NCBI GenBank assembly: GCA_902496665.1 | Contig: CABVBU010000001.1 | Location: 62,001 to 126,000, forward strand | DNA: 64,000 nucleotides | DNA from: an uncultured Clostridium sp. | GTDB lineage: Bacteria; Bacillota; Clostridia; Lachnospirales; Lachnospiraceae | Direction of reading: 5' to 3' | Shown: in pieces, positions 51,735-60,412 of the stretch | Numbering within the stretch: position 1 is the stretch's first letter | Layout of the letters: each line of letters opens with the position of its first letter | Translations under genes and position numbers: made by a program | The notes under the pieces: model-generated | Seen by the model: the letters and a program-made list of their open reading frames with translations, nothing else | Databases searched by the model: none | What the model was told of the DNA's origin: nothing

Positions 51735-51867
51735 ACATGGAGAAATTCTGCCCGAATTTCTCCATGCATAAAAAGGCACTAACGTGCCAAATGCGCACTC
51801 GCGCAAGAGGAGTCTATCGCAAGCGACTGCGCTCGGCGCGAGAATGTGCCAAGGCACATTCTTTTTA
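51735..51867 (+). repeat. Dispersed three-hairpin element, copy 3, with a terminator
   Basis: H1 ATGGAGAAATTC (51737-51748) with GAATTTCTCCAT; A-rich linker; H2 GGCAC (51775-51779) with GTGCC (51784-51788); H3 TGCGC-ACTC-GCGCA (51792-51805). Then AGTC...GACT (51811-51828) and AGAATGTGCC / GGCACATTCT (51841-51862) with TTTTA, a perfect intrinsic terminator. CTCGCGC (51798-51804) can also pair with GCGCGAG (51836-51842), which overlaps H3 and touches the terminator stem. Confidence 0.65.
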
Positions 51868-51914
51868 TGGTCTTGCTATGCCCGTTTTTAAAGGGCGGCG
51901 GATAGGAGATAAGA

Positions 51915-53954
51915 ATGAAAGATGATAAAAAGGTCAGCCATATTCTGCAGCTTTACCTTCAGTGGCCGGTATTTTTAACGGCACTGGTAATTCTTGCGGG
52001 AGCTGCGGTCAACCTGATCTCACGCAAGGCGGGACTCGTGATGCTTGCATTTACGGTGATCTACGCGGCGTGTGCCGGAACCCTGTATATGTACGGAAAG
52101 AAGCGGGCCCTCGGCAGTCTGGTGTCCTTTGCGTCGGCGTACAGCTGGAGTCAGAAACAGCTTCTGGCGTCCCTGGAGCTGCCCTACGCGATCGCGGATA
52201 CGGATGGTAAGATCCTTTGGATGAACCGCGCCTTTGAGGCGGTGACCAAAGAAGAGAAGAGCGCAGGGAAAAGCCTGACAATGCTCTTCAAGGAGATCAC
52301 AGTGGAATCCCTCGAGAAGATGGAAAATGCGATGGAAGTCCATGTGATCTATGGGGAATCGAAATACCGCGTGAGTATGAAACGCGTGACGATCCGCCCG
52401 GACGAGCTTGCCTCTGGAATCCCGGAGAAGCAGACGGAGCAGCAGATCCTTGCGGTGTATCTCTATGATGAGACAGAGCTCTACAACTACAAGCAGGCGA
52501 TCACAGACCAGAAGATGGTCGCGGGTCTGATCTATCTGGACAACTATGATGAGGCATTAGAGAGCGTCGAGGAAGTCCGCAGATCACTCTTAACGGCCCT
52601 GATCGACCGAAAGATCAATAAGTACATTTCGGCGGTCAACGGTATCGTAAAGAAACTGGAGAAGGACAAGTATTTCTTCGCGATCAAGCAGTGCTATATG
52701 CCGCGCCTGGAAAAAGAGCGGTTTGGACTGCTTGAGGAGGTAAAGACCGTCAATATCGGAAACGAGATGGCGGTGACCTTAAGTATCGGTATCGGAATGA
52801 ATGGCGATACCTACAGCCAGAACTATGATTATGCCCGTACAGCGATCGATATGGCACTGGGCCGCGGTGGTGACCAGGCGGTAGTAAAATGCGGCCAGAA
52901 GATCCAGTACTACGGCGGAAAGGCCCAGCAGTTAGAGAAAACGACCCGTGTCAAGGCTCGCGTTAAAGCCCATGCCCTCAGAGAGCTTCTTGAGACAAAG
53001 GACTGCCTTCTGATCATGGGACATAAGATCGGAGATATCGACTGCTTCGGCGCGGCGATCGGAATGTACCGGATCGCGTCTGCCCTGAACAAAAAAGCCC
53101 ATATCGTGATCAACGAAGTGACCTCCTCGGTGCGTCCGATGATGGAACGCTTTGAGACCGGCGATTATCCGAAGGACCTGTTCCTCACGGGAAGCGAGGC
53201 CGCGGATATCGTGGATAACAATACGGCGCTTGTTGTTGTGGACGTCAACCGTCCGAGTATCACAGAAGAACCGGACCTTTTAAAACTCGTGAAGACGATC
53301 GTTGTTATCGACCACCACCGTCAGTCCAGCGAGATCATCACAAACGCGACCCTGTCCTATGTAGAGCCCTACGCGTCATCTGCTTGTGAGCTGGTTGCGG
53401 AGATCTTACAGTATGTTGCCGACAGTATCCGGATCAAATCCCCGGAGGCGGACGCCATGTACGCGGGAATCGTGATCGATACGAACAACTTTACAAATCA
53501 GGCGGGCGTCCGCACCTTTGAGGCGGCGGCGTTCCTTAGAAGAAACGGAGCGGATGTGACGAGAGTCCGGAAGCTGTTCCGTGACAGTATGGAGGACTAC
53601 AAGGCGAGAGCCGAGGCAGTCCGTCAGGCAGAGGTCTATAAGAAATACTTTGCCATCAGCGTGTGCCCGGCAGAGGGCGTAGAGAGCCCGACAGTAGTAG
53701 GCGCACAGGCTGCAAACGAGCTTCTTGACATTGTGGGAATGAAGGCATCTGTCGTTCTTACCCCATATGAAGGCAAGATCTATATCAGCGCGAGATCGAT
53801 CGATGAAGTCAATGTCCAGGTCATGATGGAAAAGCTGGGCGGAGGCGGACACAGAACGATCGCAGGCGCGCAGCTCCCGGGTGCTACCGTTGAGGAGGCC
53901 AAGGAGAAGGTGAAAGGCGTCATTGATATGATGCTGGAGAAAGGAGAAATTTAA
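51915..53954 (+). CDS. gdpP: Cyclic di-AMP phosphodiesterase
   Basis: 679 residues. Order: two membrane helices (about 14-60), a PAS domain (80-180), a degenerate GGDEF domain (about 190-320), a DHH domain (about 345-500, with IMGHKIGDIDCFGAAIG and VVIDHHRQ) and DHHA1 (590-670, ending GGGGHRTIAGAQLPG). It breaks down c-di-AMP and helps control potassium and cell wall balance. Predicted to be a membrane protein. The rplI gene starts 1 base after its stop and dnaB follows, a conserved Firmicute operon. The preceding leader carries a possible attenuator, so expression may respond to a signal. Confidence 0.96.
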   Translation: MKDDKKVSHILQLYLQWPVFLTALVILAGAAVNLISRKAGLVMLAFTVIYAACAGTLYMYGKKRALGSLVSFASAYSWSQKQLLASLELPYAIADTDGKILWMNRAFEAVTKEEKSAGKSLTMLFKEITVESLEKMENAMEVHVIYGESKYRVSMKRVTIRPDELASGIPEKQTEQQILAVYLYDETELYNYKQAITDQKMVAGLIYLDNYDEALESVEEVRRSLLTALIDRKINKYISAVNGIVKKLEKDKYFFAIKQCYMPRLEKERFGLLEEVKTVNIGNEMAVTLSIGIGMNGDTYSQNYDYARTAIDMALGRGGDQAVVKCGQKIQYYGGKAQQLEKTTRVKARVKAHALRELLETKDCLLIMGHKIGDIDCFGAAIGMYRIASALNKKAHIVINEVTSSVRPMMERFETGDYPKDLFLTGSEAADIVDNNTALVVVDVNRPSITEEPDLLKLVKTIVVIDHHRQSSEIITNATLSYVEPYASSACELVAEILQYVADSIRIKSPEADAMYAGIVIDTNNFTNQAGVRTFEAAAFLRRNGADVTRVRKLFRDSMEDYKARAEAVRQAEVYKKYFAISVCPAEGVESPTVVGAQAANELLDIVGMKASVVLTPYEGKIYISARSIDEVNVQVMMEKLGGGGHRTIAGAQLPGATVEEAKEKVKGVIDMMLEKGEI

Positions 53955-53955
53955 G

Positions 53956-54402
53956 ATGGAAGTTGTATTATTAGAGGATGTGAAGGCACTTGGAAAAAAG
54001 GGCCAGGTCGTAAAGGTAAATGATGGATATGCGAGAAACTTTATCCTTCCGAAAAAGCTTGGTGTTGAGGCGACATCCAAGAACTTAAACGATTTAAAGC
54101 TCCAGAAAGCAAACGCGGAGAAGGTTGCGGCAGAGCAGCTTGCGGAGGCTAAGCAGCTTGCGGAGGAGATCGATAAGATGTCCGTAACCGTTTCGATCAA
54201 AGCCGGCGAGGGCGGACGCGCGTTCGGTTCCGTTTCCACAAAGGAGATCGCGAAGGCGGCGAAGGACCAGTTAAAGCTTGATATCGATAAGAAAAAGATG
54301 GTTCTGCCGGAGCCGATTAAGAGCATCGGAAGCTTTGAGGTTCCAATCAAGCTCCACAAGGAAGTAACAGCAAGACTCAGCGTGAAGGTCGTTGAGGCGT
54401 AA
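53956..54402 (+). CDS. rplI: Ribosomal protein L9
   Basis: 148 residues. N-terminal RNA-binding domain VVLLEDVKALGKKGQVVKVNDGYARNFILPKKLG, a long central helix (about 42-75), and a C-terminal domain with AGEGGRAFGSVSTKEIAKA and an end VKVVEA. It is translated right after gdpP with a shared ribosome site (GAGAAAGGAGAAATTTAAG). L9 stabilises the large ribosomal subunit and helps frame maintenance. Confidence 0.97.
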   Translation: MEVVLLEDVKALGKKGQVVKVNDGYARNFILPKKLGVEATSKNLNDLKLQKANAEKVAAEQLAEAKQLAEEIDKMSVTVSIKAGEGGRAFGSVSTKEIAKAAKDQLKLDIDKKKMVLPEPIKSIGSFEVPIKLHKEVTARLSVKVVEA

Positions 54403-54501
54403 AAACTGAACGCTTGCCGCGTGCGCAATACGCGGACAGCAGCAGTTGAAATTCAGGGCAGGAAATCAGGTAGAGGTTTCGGCCTGCAAATAAGAAAGAA
54501 A

Positions 54502-54533
54502 ACGGCTTCTGCAGAAATATATGCAGAAGCCGT
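54502..54533 (+). promoter_or_regulatory. Hairpin between rplI and dnaB
   Basis: ACGGCTTCTGCA (54502-54513) pairs with TGCAGAAGCCGT (54522-54533), a 12-base stem without a T-run. Probably a processing or pausing structure within the operon. Confidence 0.6.
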
Positions 54534-54575
54534 GCGAAGTTATAGACACAGACGTACAGAGAGGAAATCGGACAG

Positions 54576-55916
54576 ATGGAAGAAGCGTTAGTAAAAAGGG
54601 TTTTGCCGCACAGCGTTGAGGCAGAGCAGTCGGTGATCGGCTCCATGCTGATGGACAGGGACGCGATCATCGCGGCATCGGAGATCGTGGTCGCGGACGA
54701 CTTTTATCAGCGTCAGTATGGGATCATGTTTGATACGATGGTGGAGCTGTTCAATGAGGGAAAACCGGTGGATCTGGTCACGCTTCAGGACAGGCTGAAG
54801 GAAAAGGATGTCCCGCCGGAGGTGTGCAGTCTGGATTTTGTCCGCGACATCCTGGCAACGGTTCCGACTTCCGCGAATGTGCGCTCCTATGCCACGATCG
54901 TCCATGAAAAGGCGGTTCTCCGCCGTCTGATCAGGATCAACGAGGAGATCGCTAACAACTGTTATTCCGGAAAGGACAGCCTTGAAGTGATTCTGGCTGA
55001 CACGGAAAAGCAGATCTTCAACCTGTTGGAAAGCCGCGCTTCCGGAGATTTCGTGCCGATCCGTCAGGTCGCGCTGAACGTCCTTGATAAGATCGAGCAG
55101 GCGACCCGCTCAAAATCCACGGTAACGGGTCTTCCGACCGGATTTATCGATCTGGATTACCGGATGTCCGGACTCCAGCCTTCGGATCTGATCCTGATCG
55201 CCGCCCGTCCGTCTATGGGTAAGACGGCGTTCGTACTGAATATTACGGACTATATCGCGGTACGGAGACAGAAGACCTGCCTGATCTTCAGTCTGGAGAT
55301 GTCGAAGGAGCAGCTGGTAAACCGTATGCTGTCCATGGAGTCCAACGTGGATTCTCAGAAGCTCCGTACCGGTACGCTGACAGATGCGGACTGGGACGCT
55401 GTTGTGGAAGGAATCGGTACGATCGGAAGCTCCAAGCTTGTTATTGACGATACTCCGGGTATCTCCATCATGGAACTTCGTTCCAAATGCCGGAAGGTTA
55501 AGCTGGAACATGGTCTCGACCTCGTCATGATCGACTATCTGCAGTTAATGTCAGGCAGCGGTAAAAACGGAGACAACCGTCAGCAGGAGATCTCCGAGAT
55601 CTCAAGATCCTTAAAGGCGATCGCGAGGGAGCTGAGCGTTCCGGTTATCGCCCTGTCACAGCTTTCCCGTGCCTGTGAGACGAGAACAGACCACCGCCCG
55701 ATGCTTTCAGACCTTCGAGAGTCCGGAGCCATCGAGCAGGACGCCGATGTTGTTATGTTCCTGTACCGTGACGATTATTATAATAAGGATACGGATAACC
55801 CGAACACGGCGGAGGTTATTATCGCGAAACAGCGTAACGGCCCGATCGGAACCGTATATCTCGGCTGGAAACCGGAACTGACCCGGTTTGTGAATATTGC
55901 GAAGGAACAGCAGTAA
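54576..55916 (+). CDS. dnaB: Replicative DNA helicase
   Basis: 446 residues. The N-terminal domain (LPHSVEAEQSVIGSMLMDRDAI) and the RecA-like C-terminal domain are present, with Walker A ARPSMGKTA (about 211-219), Walker B DLVMIDYLQLM, and the loop SRACETRTDHRPMLSDLRESGAIEQDADVV. It unwinds DNA at the replication fork as a hexamer. AGAGAGGAAATC lies before the ATG. The gene is last in gdpP-rplI-dnaB and is followed by a terminator. Confidence 0.97.
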   Translation: MEEALVKRVLPHSVEAEQSVIGSMLMDRDAIIAASEIVVADDFYQRQYGIMFDTMVELFNEGKPVDLVTLQDRLKEKDVPPEVCSLDFVRDILATVPTSANVRSYATIVHEKAVLRRLIRINEEIANNCYSGKDSLEVILADTEKQIFNLLESRASGDFVPIRQVALNVLDKIEQATRSKSTVTGLPTGFIDLDYRMSGLQPSDLILIAARPSMGKTAFVLNITDYIAVRRQKTCLIFSLEMSKEQLVNRMLSMESNVDSQKLRTGTLTDADWDAVVEGIGTIGSSKLVIDDTPGISIMELRSKCRKVKLEHGLDLVMIDYLQLMSGSGKNGDNRQQEISEISRSLKAIARELSVPVIALSQLSRACETRTDHRPMLSDLRESGAIEQDADVVMFLYRDDYYNKDTDNPNTAEVIIAKQRNGPIGTVYLGWKPELTRFVNIAKEQQ

Positions 55917-55926
55917 ATGTGTGGTT

Positions 55927-55981
55927 AAGCGCCTGCTTTCGAATGAAATTTGAAGGAATTTCATCGGAGGCGGGCGCTTTT
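55927..55981 (+). terminator. Intrinsic terminator of the gdpP-rplI-dnaB operon
   Basis: AAGCGCCTGC (55927-55936) pairs with GCGGGCGCTT (55970-55979, one G-U), then TT. An inner stem GAATGAAATT / AATTTCATC lies in the loop. Confidence 0.8.
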
Positions 55982-56158
55982 GTCATATTGGGACATGGCC
56001 TCACATATATTATTAGCAATCTGATAACGGTTTTCCGGGCATGCGGCAGTCTGTGGCATGCTGAGAAACTGGATGAAACAGAGTCGAACAATCGTTGCGG
56101 TTCATGGCAGAAATTTTCCGAACTGTGACGAAAATCATGTGAAAGGAAGAGGACGACC

Positions 56159-56824
56159 ATGTCAGAAACACATTATCTGATCTCCGATGCCTCGAAAAAG
56201 GTTGATGTGGAATCTCATGTACTTCGGTACTGGGAGGAGGAACTGGAGATGAACATTCCTCGCAACGAGATGGGACATCGGTATTATACGGATTTTCATA
56301 TCCGCCTTTTTAAACAGATCAAGGAACTGAAGGAAAAGGGATATCAGCTGAAGGCGATCAAGACGGCGCTGGCGAAAACGCTGGACGCGGAGGGGGAGTC
56401 GGTGGCACCAACGGATGTTCTTGAGGAGGATGTTATGACGGCATTGAAGGAATGCACGGAGCAGGAGAAAAAGGACCTGGAGAAGATGGATCCCGGTGAA
56501 GTCACGGAGCTCATGAACCGGGAGAAGGCGGAGCAGTTCAGGGAATTTCTTACCCAGATGATCGGACAGGCTATCGAGGAAAATAACGAGAAGCTGAGCC
56601 AGGACATCAGCCGGATGGTGAACGATAAAGTGTTAAAGGAGATCGATTACCTGATGCGGGTGGCAGATGAGCGGGATGAAGAGCGGTTCCGGCAGCTGGA
56701 TGAGACGATCCGTCTCTATCAGAAGGAGAATAAAGGGAGGGCAGAGGCTGCGGCGGCGAAAGCGCCGTTTTTGCCGTCGATCTTCAGAAAGAGAAAGTTT
56801 GGGAGAAATGGGAATAAGCTTTGA
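56159..56824 (+). CDS. MerR-like helix-turn-helix protein with coiled coil
   Basis: 221 residues. The first 75 match a MerR-type DNA-binding domain (LISDASKKVDVESHVLRYWEEEL, then RYYTDFHIRLFKQIKELKEKGYQLKAIK). The long central and C-terminal part (about 95-190) is charged and helical, probably a coiled coil, and ends in a basic tail (FRKRKFGRNG). No ligand-binding Cys cluster of metal sensors is seen. It may be a chromosome-organising or regulatory protein like RacA-type proteins. GAAAGGAAGAGG precedes the ATG. A terminator lies between it and the convergent ferredoxin gene. Confidence 0.85.
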   Translation: MSETHYLISDASKKVDVESHVLRYWEEELEMNIPRNEMGHRYYTDFHIRLFKQIKELKEKGYQLKAIKTALAKTLDAEGESVAPTDVLEEDVMTALKECTEQEKKDLEKMDPGEVTELMNREKAEQFREFLTQMIGQAIEENNEKLSQDISRMVNDKVLKEIDYLMRVADERDEERFRQLDETIRLYQKENKGRAEAAAAKAPFLPSIFRKRKFGRNGNKL

Positions 56825-56888
56825 TGAGAGCAAAAATGAGAACCTCTTTCGCGAAGATCCGGATTCCGAACCGGAATCCACAGAAATC

Positions 56889-56922
56889 AAAAAGCCGCTG
56901 TTCGAATAGAACAACGGCTTTT
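56889..56922. terminator. Bidirectional terminator between convergent genes
   Basis: AAAAGCCGCTGTTC (56890-56903) pairs with GAACAACGGCTTTT (56909-56922, one mismatch). Confidence 0.85.
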
Positions 56923-56944
56923 ATGTATTGGTTTGCGTTTGTGA

Positions 56945-57115
56945 TCAACCCTCGTTGATTGCGCCTGTCGGACAGACACCAGCACAAGTACCGCAGCTGA
57001 TGCAAGTATCAGCGTCGATTACGTACTGTCCATCTCCCTGAGAAATAGCGTTTACCGGACATTCACCAGCACAAGTACCGCAGCTAACGCAGCTATCGCT
57101 AATTACATATGCCAT
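56945..57115 (-). CDS. Ferredoxin, 2[4Fe-4S]
   Basis: 56 residues. Two clusters are coded by two near-equal halves, each with SCGTCAG followed by CP (CVSCGTCAGECP and CISCGTCAGVCP), giving the eight Cys pattern CxxCxxCxxxCP twice. This is the classic clostridial low-potential electron carrier. AAAGGAGG lies 9 bases before the ATG at 57115 on the minus strand. It is a monocistronic gene whose terminator is shared with the MerR gene. It sits 0.4 kb from the DUF1858 gene, transcribed in the opposite direction. Confidence 0.96.
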   Translation of the reverse strand: MAYVISDSCVSCGTCAGECPVNAISQGDGQYVIDADTCISCGTCAGVCPTGAINEG

Positions 57116-57415
57116 GACAAAATACCTCCTTTATTTATTTCTTTCATTCTATAATAAACGGTTAAATTATTCAAGGGGAAAATCGTGAAAAAATGTACCT
57201 AATGAGGAACAAAAATCCAGCAAATATGCGGTTAGACAGCCATAACTCGAGTTAGTCTATTCTTACTTTTGCAGATGGAAATCGACCCGTCTGTCATTCA
57301 ACTGAAAGCATTTTATGATGGTCACCATATGCGGCCAGGTATTTTCTAAACTGGAAATACTATACCATACAGGAATGTATGACGCGGCAGTGGCAGCAGA
57401 TTTTGCAAAACCACC

Positions 57416-57444
57416 TTGCCAAGAAACGAAAAAAGTATTATACT
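57416..57444 (+). promoter_or_regulatory. Promoter of the DUF1858 gene
   Basis: TTGCCA (57416-57421), 17 bases, TATACT (57439-57444). The region from 57116 to 57415 shows no other gene that I can support. Confidence 0.7.
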
Positions 57445-57542
57445 CTCGATATGCTGGCAAATGCGGCGATATGTCCGTTGTGCCGGAAACAATCGTAGAA
57501 AATTGCCCTCAGCAGATTTCGAAGGTGAAAGGAGGATTTATC

Positions 57543-57749
57543 ATGCAGATTTCAAAAGAAATGCTCATTGGTGAGCTTCTTCAGGTTGATGAGAATATGG
57601 CTCAGATCTTAATGGGCGCTGGAATGCACTGCATCGGATGCCCGTCTTCTCAGATGGAGTCTCTGGAAGAGGCTTGCATGGTTCACGGAATTCCGGTAGA
57701 AAAACTTGTAAGTGTAATTAACGAGTATCTGGCTCAGAAGCAGCAGTAA
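57543..57749 (+). CDS. DUF1858-domain small protein
   Basis: 68 residues. The sequence ISKEMLIGELLQVDENMAQILMGAGMHCIGCPSSQMESLEEACMVHGI is typical of DUF1858, with the CxxC pair CIGC. The family is often near Fe-S or redox genes, and a Cys-based role is likely. AAAGGAGG lies 7 bases before the ATG at 57543; the longer frame to 57315 contains no recognisable domain and was rejected. It has its own promoter and a terminator. Confidence 0.85.
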   Translation: MQISKEMLIGELLQVDENMAQILMGAGMHCIGCPSSQMESLEEACMVHGIPVEKLVSVINEYLAQKQQ

Positions 57750-57811
57750 TGTATGTGACCGCTCGAGAGAGTTTCGGTCTGCTGACTGTGCGAAAGGTCG
57801 GAGAATGTAAG

Positions 57812-57856
57812 AAGGACTGTGGTCAGGGAGAATTTCCCCGGCTTCGGTCCTTTTTT
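57812..57856 (+). terminator. Intrinsic terminator after the DUF1858 gene
   Basis: AAGGACTG (57812-57819) pairs with CGGTCCTT (57845-57852, one G-U), then TTTT. Confidence 0.75.
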
Positions 57857-58020
57857 CATTTTGACGTATATGGAGCAATGTGCCATAAAAATTCTGTATG
57901 TTCAAAAAACCTGTGGACACTTTGGAAACAGCCTTTGCACATAAAAAGCATCTGTATCAATCTGCGGAACGCAGCTTTTTACAGATGCCCTATTTAAATT
58001 GAATCACTCGGAAAATCAGA

Positions 58021-58785
58021 TTATAAGTTTTGCAGCACCTTCAGCGCGGCCTTCTTTACGATCACATCATAATGTTCCGCATAGTAAGCGCCGGACGCGG
58101 CGGCATCGCCCTTTAACCTTGTTCCGTATTCGGAGAGAGTATTGCAGACCCTGTTGAAGGAGCTCTCGCTGTCATTTTCCTTCTTGAGGATCAGGTAGAA
58201 GACCCCGTTTTCCGGATTCTTGTAGAGAACACTGATTCCCTTAAAAACAGCACCGGTCTGCCGTGCAGCTTCACAGACGAGATCGAGGGAAGAAAACTGG
58301 TAGATCCTTGTAAACTGAGCCGGATTCTTCGGCTCTTCCTTTCCCAGCGGTCCATTTGCTGTTGCAGCTGGTGCCGCGGGAGCTTTTTCTCCCTCCGGCT
58401 TTAAAATTCCGCTCTGGGTCAGGATATTGATCAGACCGTCAGCGCCTTCCAGCACTTCTGCGGTGAGATTTCCCCAGCCGTTATCATTCTCATCCTCTTC
58501 TGGTGAGAACTTGGAGAACCGGGTATCCAGTTCCTCTGGATCTTCCATCTTCGTGATGATCAGCATAACACTCTCGTTTGCCATCGGGATCGCCTCGACC
58601 ATAAGCGGGATATCCTCAGCCTCGAAACCGACTTCATTTGCGGCGCGCTGGATCATCTCGCGGAAAAGATTACGGGCTTTCTCGCTTCCGTAGGCCAGCT
58701 CGCCGAGATTCATATTCCGGACACTCAGGTCAAAGTTGCTGAGGGTGCAGCGGATCTGGTTTTCATTGATACGTTCTATTTTCAT
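58021..58785 (-). CDS. mecA: Adaptor protein MecA
   Basis: 254 residues. The N-terminal target-binding part begins MKIERINENQIRCTLSNFDLSVRNMNLGELAYGSEKARNLFREMIQRA; an acidic, Pro/Ala-rich linker spans about 105-155; the C-terminal ClpC-binding domain contains IYQFSSLDLVCEAARQ and YYLILKK-like strands. In Firmicutes it delivers proteins to ClpC for breakdown. ATG 58785 has AGGAAG upstream; the longer frame to 58842 has no support. It is divergent from the kinase gene at 59030. Confidence 0.92.
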   Translation of the reverse strand: MKIERINENQIRCTLSNFDLSVRNMNLGELAYGSEKARNLFREMIQRAANEVGFEAEDIPLMVEAIPMANESVMLIITKMEDPEELDTRFSKFSPEEDENDNGWGNLTAEVLEGADGLINILTQSGILKPEGEKAPAAPAATANGPLGKEEPKNPAQFTRIYQFSSLDLVCEAARQTGAVFKGISVLYKNPENGVFYLILKKENDSESSFNRVCNTLSEYGTRLKGDAAASGAYYAEHYDVIVKKAALKVLQNL

Positions 58786-59029
58786 AGGATCACTTCCTGT
58801 CTGGTTAAAATCAAAATCTTTGCGGTATGCTGTAATTTCCACTTTAAAAGGGCAGAAAACCGCATTTTTACATCTATAATATACTATATCCTATTCAGCT
58901 TTTGCAATCGTATGAGGGAAATTTATTAAAATTTAATCAGTTTGACATCTACAAGATGGTTTGAAACGAGAGTGTGTATATTAGAATAGTCGCAAGAGGT
59001 TGTGTTGCCGGAAGGAGGTGTGACGGTTT

Positions 59030-60412
59030 ATCGAGCGCGTTCTGTTTGGCAAATATCGGTTGTGCAGAGAGCTGGGAAACGGGCGGTCCGGTACTGTATA
59101 TCTGGCGTATCACGTTGAGCTGGAAGAATACCGGGCGGTAAAAGTAGTCCCGAAATCCCTGGCGGATTATGATACTTTTAGAAAAGAAGCACTTTTTCTG
59201 AAAACACTGAAACATCCGGGAATCCCCATCGTCTATGATGTGGAGGAAGATACCGGATACAGTTATCTGATCGAAGAATATCTGGAAGGCGAATCTTTAT
59301 ATGCCCTGGTAAAACGCCTGGGCAGCTTGTCGGTTAAGGCGGCAGCTGATCTTGGAATACAGATCTGCCGTATCATTCAGTTTATGAATTCAGCAGAAAA
59401 TCCTATTTTATATTTAGACTTGCAGCCCAAAAATCTGCTGGTGTGCAATGGAGTCCTTCGGCTGACGGATTTTGATCATGCACAATACGCGTCAGATGCC
59501 GCTGCGTTTGGTGAGCGGTATGGAACGATCGGTTTTGCGGCTCCGGAACAGTACACAGGGGAACCACTGGACTGCCGGACGGATGTGTACGCGATTGGTG
59601 CGCTGCTCTACTTTATGAGCCGTGGGGATGCGCCGGGAAGTGTTCCGGAATACAGAAATGAATCGGAATACAGGATGTTTGACCGGATCATCCGCGGGTG
59701 TATGGAAAAGGAGAAAGAAGCGCGTTACCAGAGTGCGGATGAACTGCAGGAAGCGCTGCAGGAGCTGCAAAATCAACTGAAGGAACAGGCAGCAGAATCT
59801 CGAATCATTGTTTTTGCCGGGGCGGCAGCGGGGATCGGAACGACCCATGCGGCTCTCGGAATGTCTCATTTTCTGACCCGGAATGGGTGTCCGGCTTTAT
59901 ATCAGGAAGCTTACGATACGTCTGCGGTTCGCACACTTGCGAAAAATATGGGAATCAAAACGGACCGGACCGGCGTATATCGAATCGGATGCGGAAGCAT
60001 CCGTCCTTATTATGGCGAAGCTGTGAAGCTGCCATATCTTTATTTTCCAGTAATCATAAAGGATGTGGGAGTGATCCGCCCGGAAGAGAAACTTCCGGAA
60101 GCAGATTTTTATGTTCTTGTATGCGGGGGAAAATGGTGGGAGATCGACAGGACTGTGAATGCGGCGAAGATCTTAAAAAGCCGTGGGAATGTGATCCTGC
60201 TCTTCAATCATATGGAGAAAAAAGCACGTCTGAAACTTCCAAAAGTTTTATCTGATATTCATTATTTCTTTCTTCCGTTCTTTTCAAATCCATTCAGAGA
60301 AGATAAAGCTGCCAACACCTGTTACCGGGATCTATGGAACGATGGTACAGGAGAAACCAGATGGAAAAGAAAAAAATTATCACAGAGACTCAGGAGAAGC
60401 GATGCAGAATGA
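59030..60412 (+). CDS. Ser/Thr protein kinase fused to a degenerate ParA-like P-loop domain
   Basis: 460 residues from an ATC codon. The kinase domain (about 1-255) has GNGRSGTVYLA, Lys38 and a VEEYLEGESL hinge, but the catalytic loop is YLDLQPKN (128-135) with Asp130 and Asn135, HR lost and Gln for the usual Lys; DFG is DFD (147-149). APE is kept (FAAPEQ). From about 260 a ParA/MinD-like domain follows, IIVFAGAAAGIGTTHAALGMSHFL, without the Walker A Lys. ATC is proposed as start because AGGAGG ends 11 bases before it, a stop codon lies 9 bases upstream, and the residues after ATC (ERVLFGKYRLCREL) form the normal kinase opening. The next gene overlaps by 52 bases. Confidence 0.8.
   Translation: MERVLFGKYRLCRELGNGRSGTVYLAYHVELEEYRAVKVVPKSLADYDTFRKEALFLKTLKHPGIPIVYDVEEDTGYSYLIEEYLEGESLYALVKRLGSLSVKAAADLGIQICRIIQFMNSAENPILYLDLQPKNLLVCNGVLRLTDFDHAQYASDAAAFGERYGTIGFAAPEQYTGEPLDCRTDVYAIGALLYFMSRGDAPGSVPEYRNESEYRMFDRIIRGCMEKEKEARYQSADELQEALQELQNQLKEQAAESRIIVFAGAAAGIGTTHAALGMSHFLTRNGCPALYQEAYDTSAVRTLAKNMGIKTDRTGVYRIGCGSIRPYYGEAVKLPYLYFPVIIKDVGVIRPEEKLPEADFYVLVCGGKWWEIDRTVNAAKILKSRGNVILLFNHMEKKARLKLPKVLSDIHYFFLPFFSNPFREDKAANTCYRDLWNDGTGETRWKRKKLSQRLRRSDAE

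Noticed and set aside
53406..54428. Minus-strand frame of 340 codons
   Set aside because: It lies opposite gdpP and rplI, both clear, and has no domain or ribosome site.
57315..57542. N-terminal extension of the DUF1858 gene
   Set aside because: The family domain starts at 57543 with a perfect ribosome site, and a promoter lies inside the extension.
57749..57997. Frame of 82 codons after the DUF1858 gene
   Set aside because: It overlaps the terminator at 57812-57856 and has no ribosome site.
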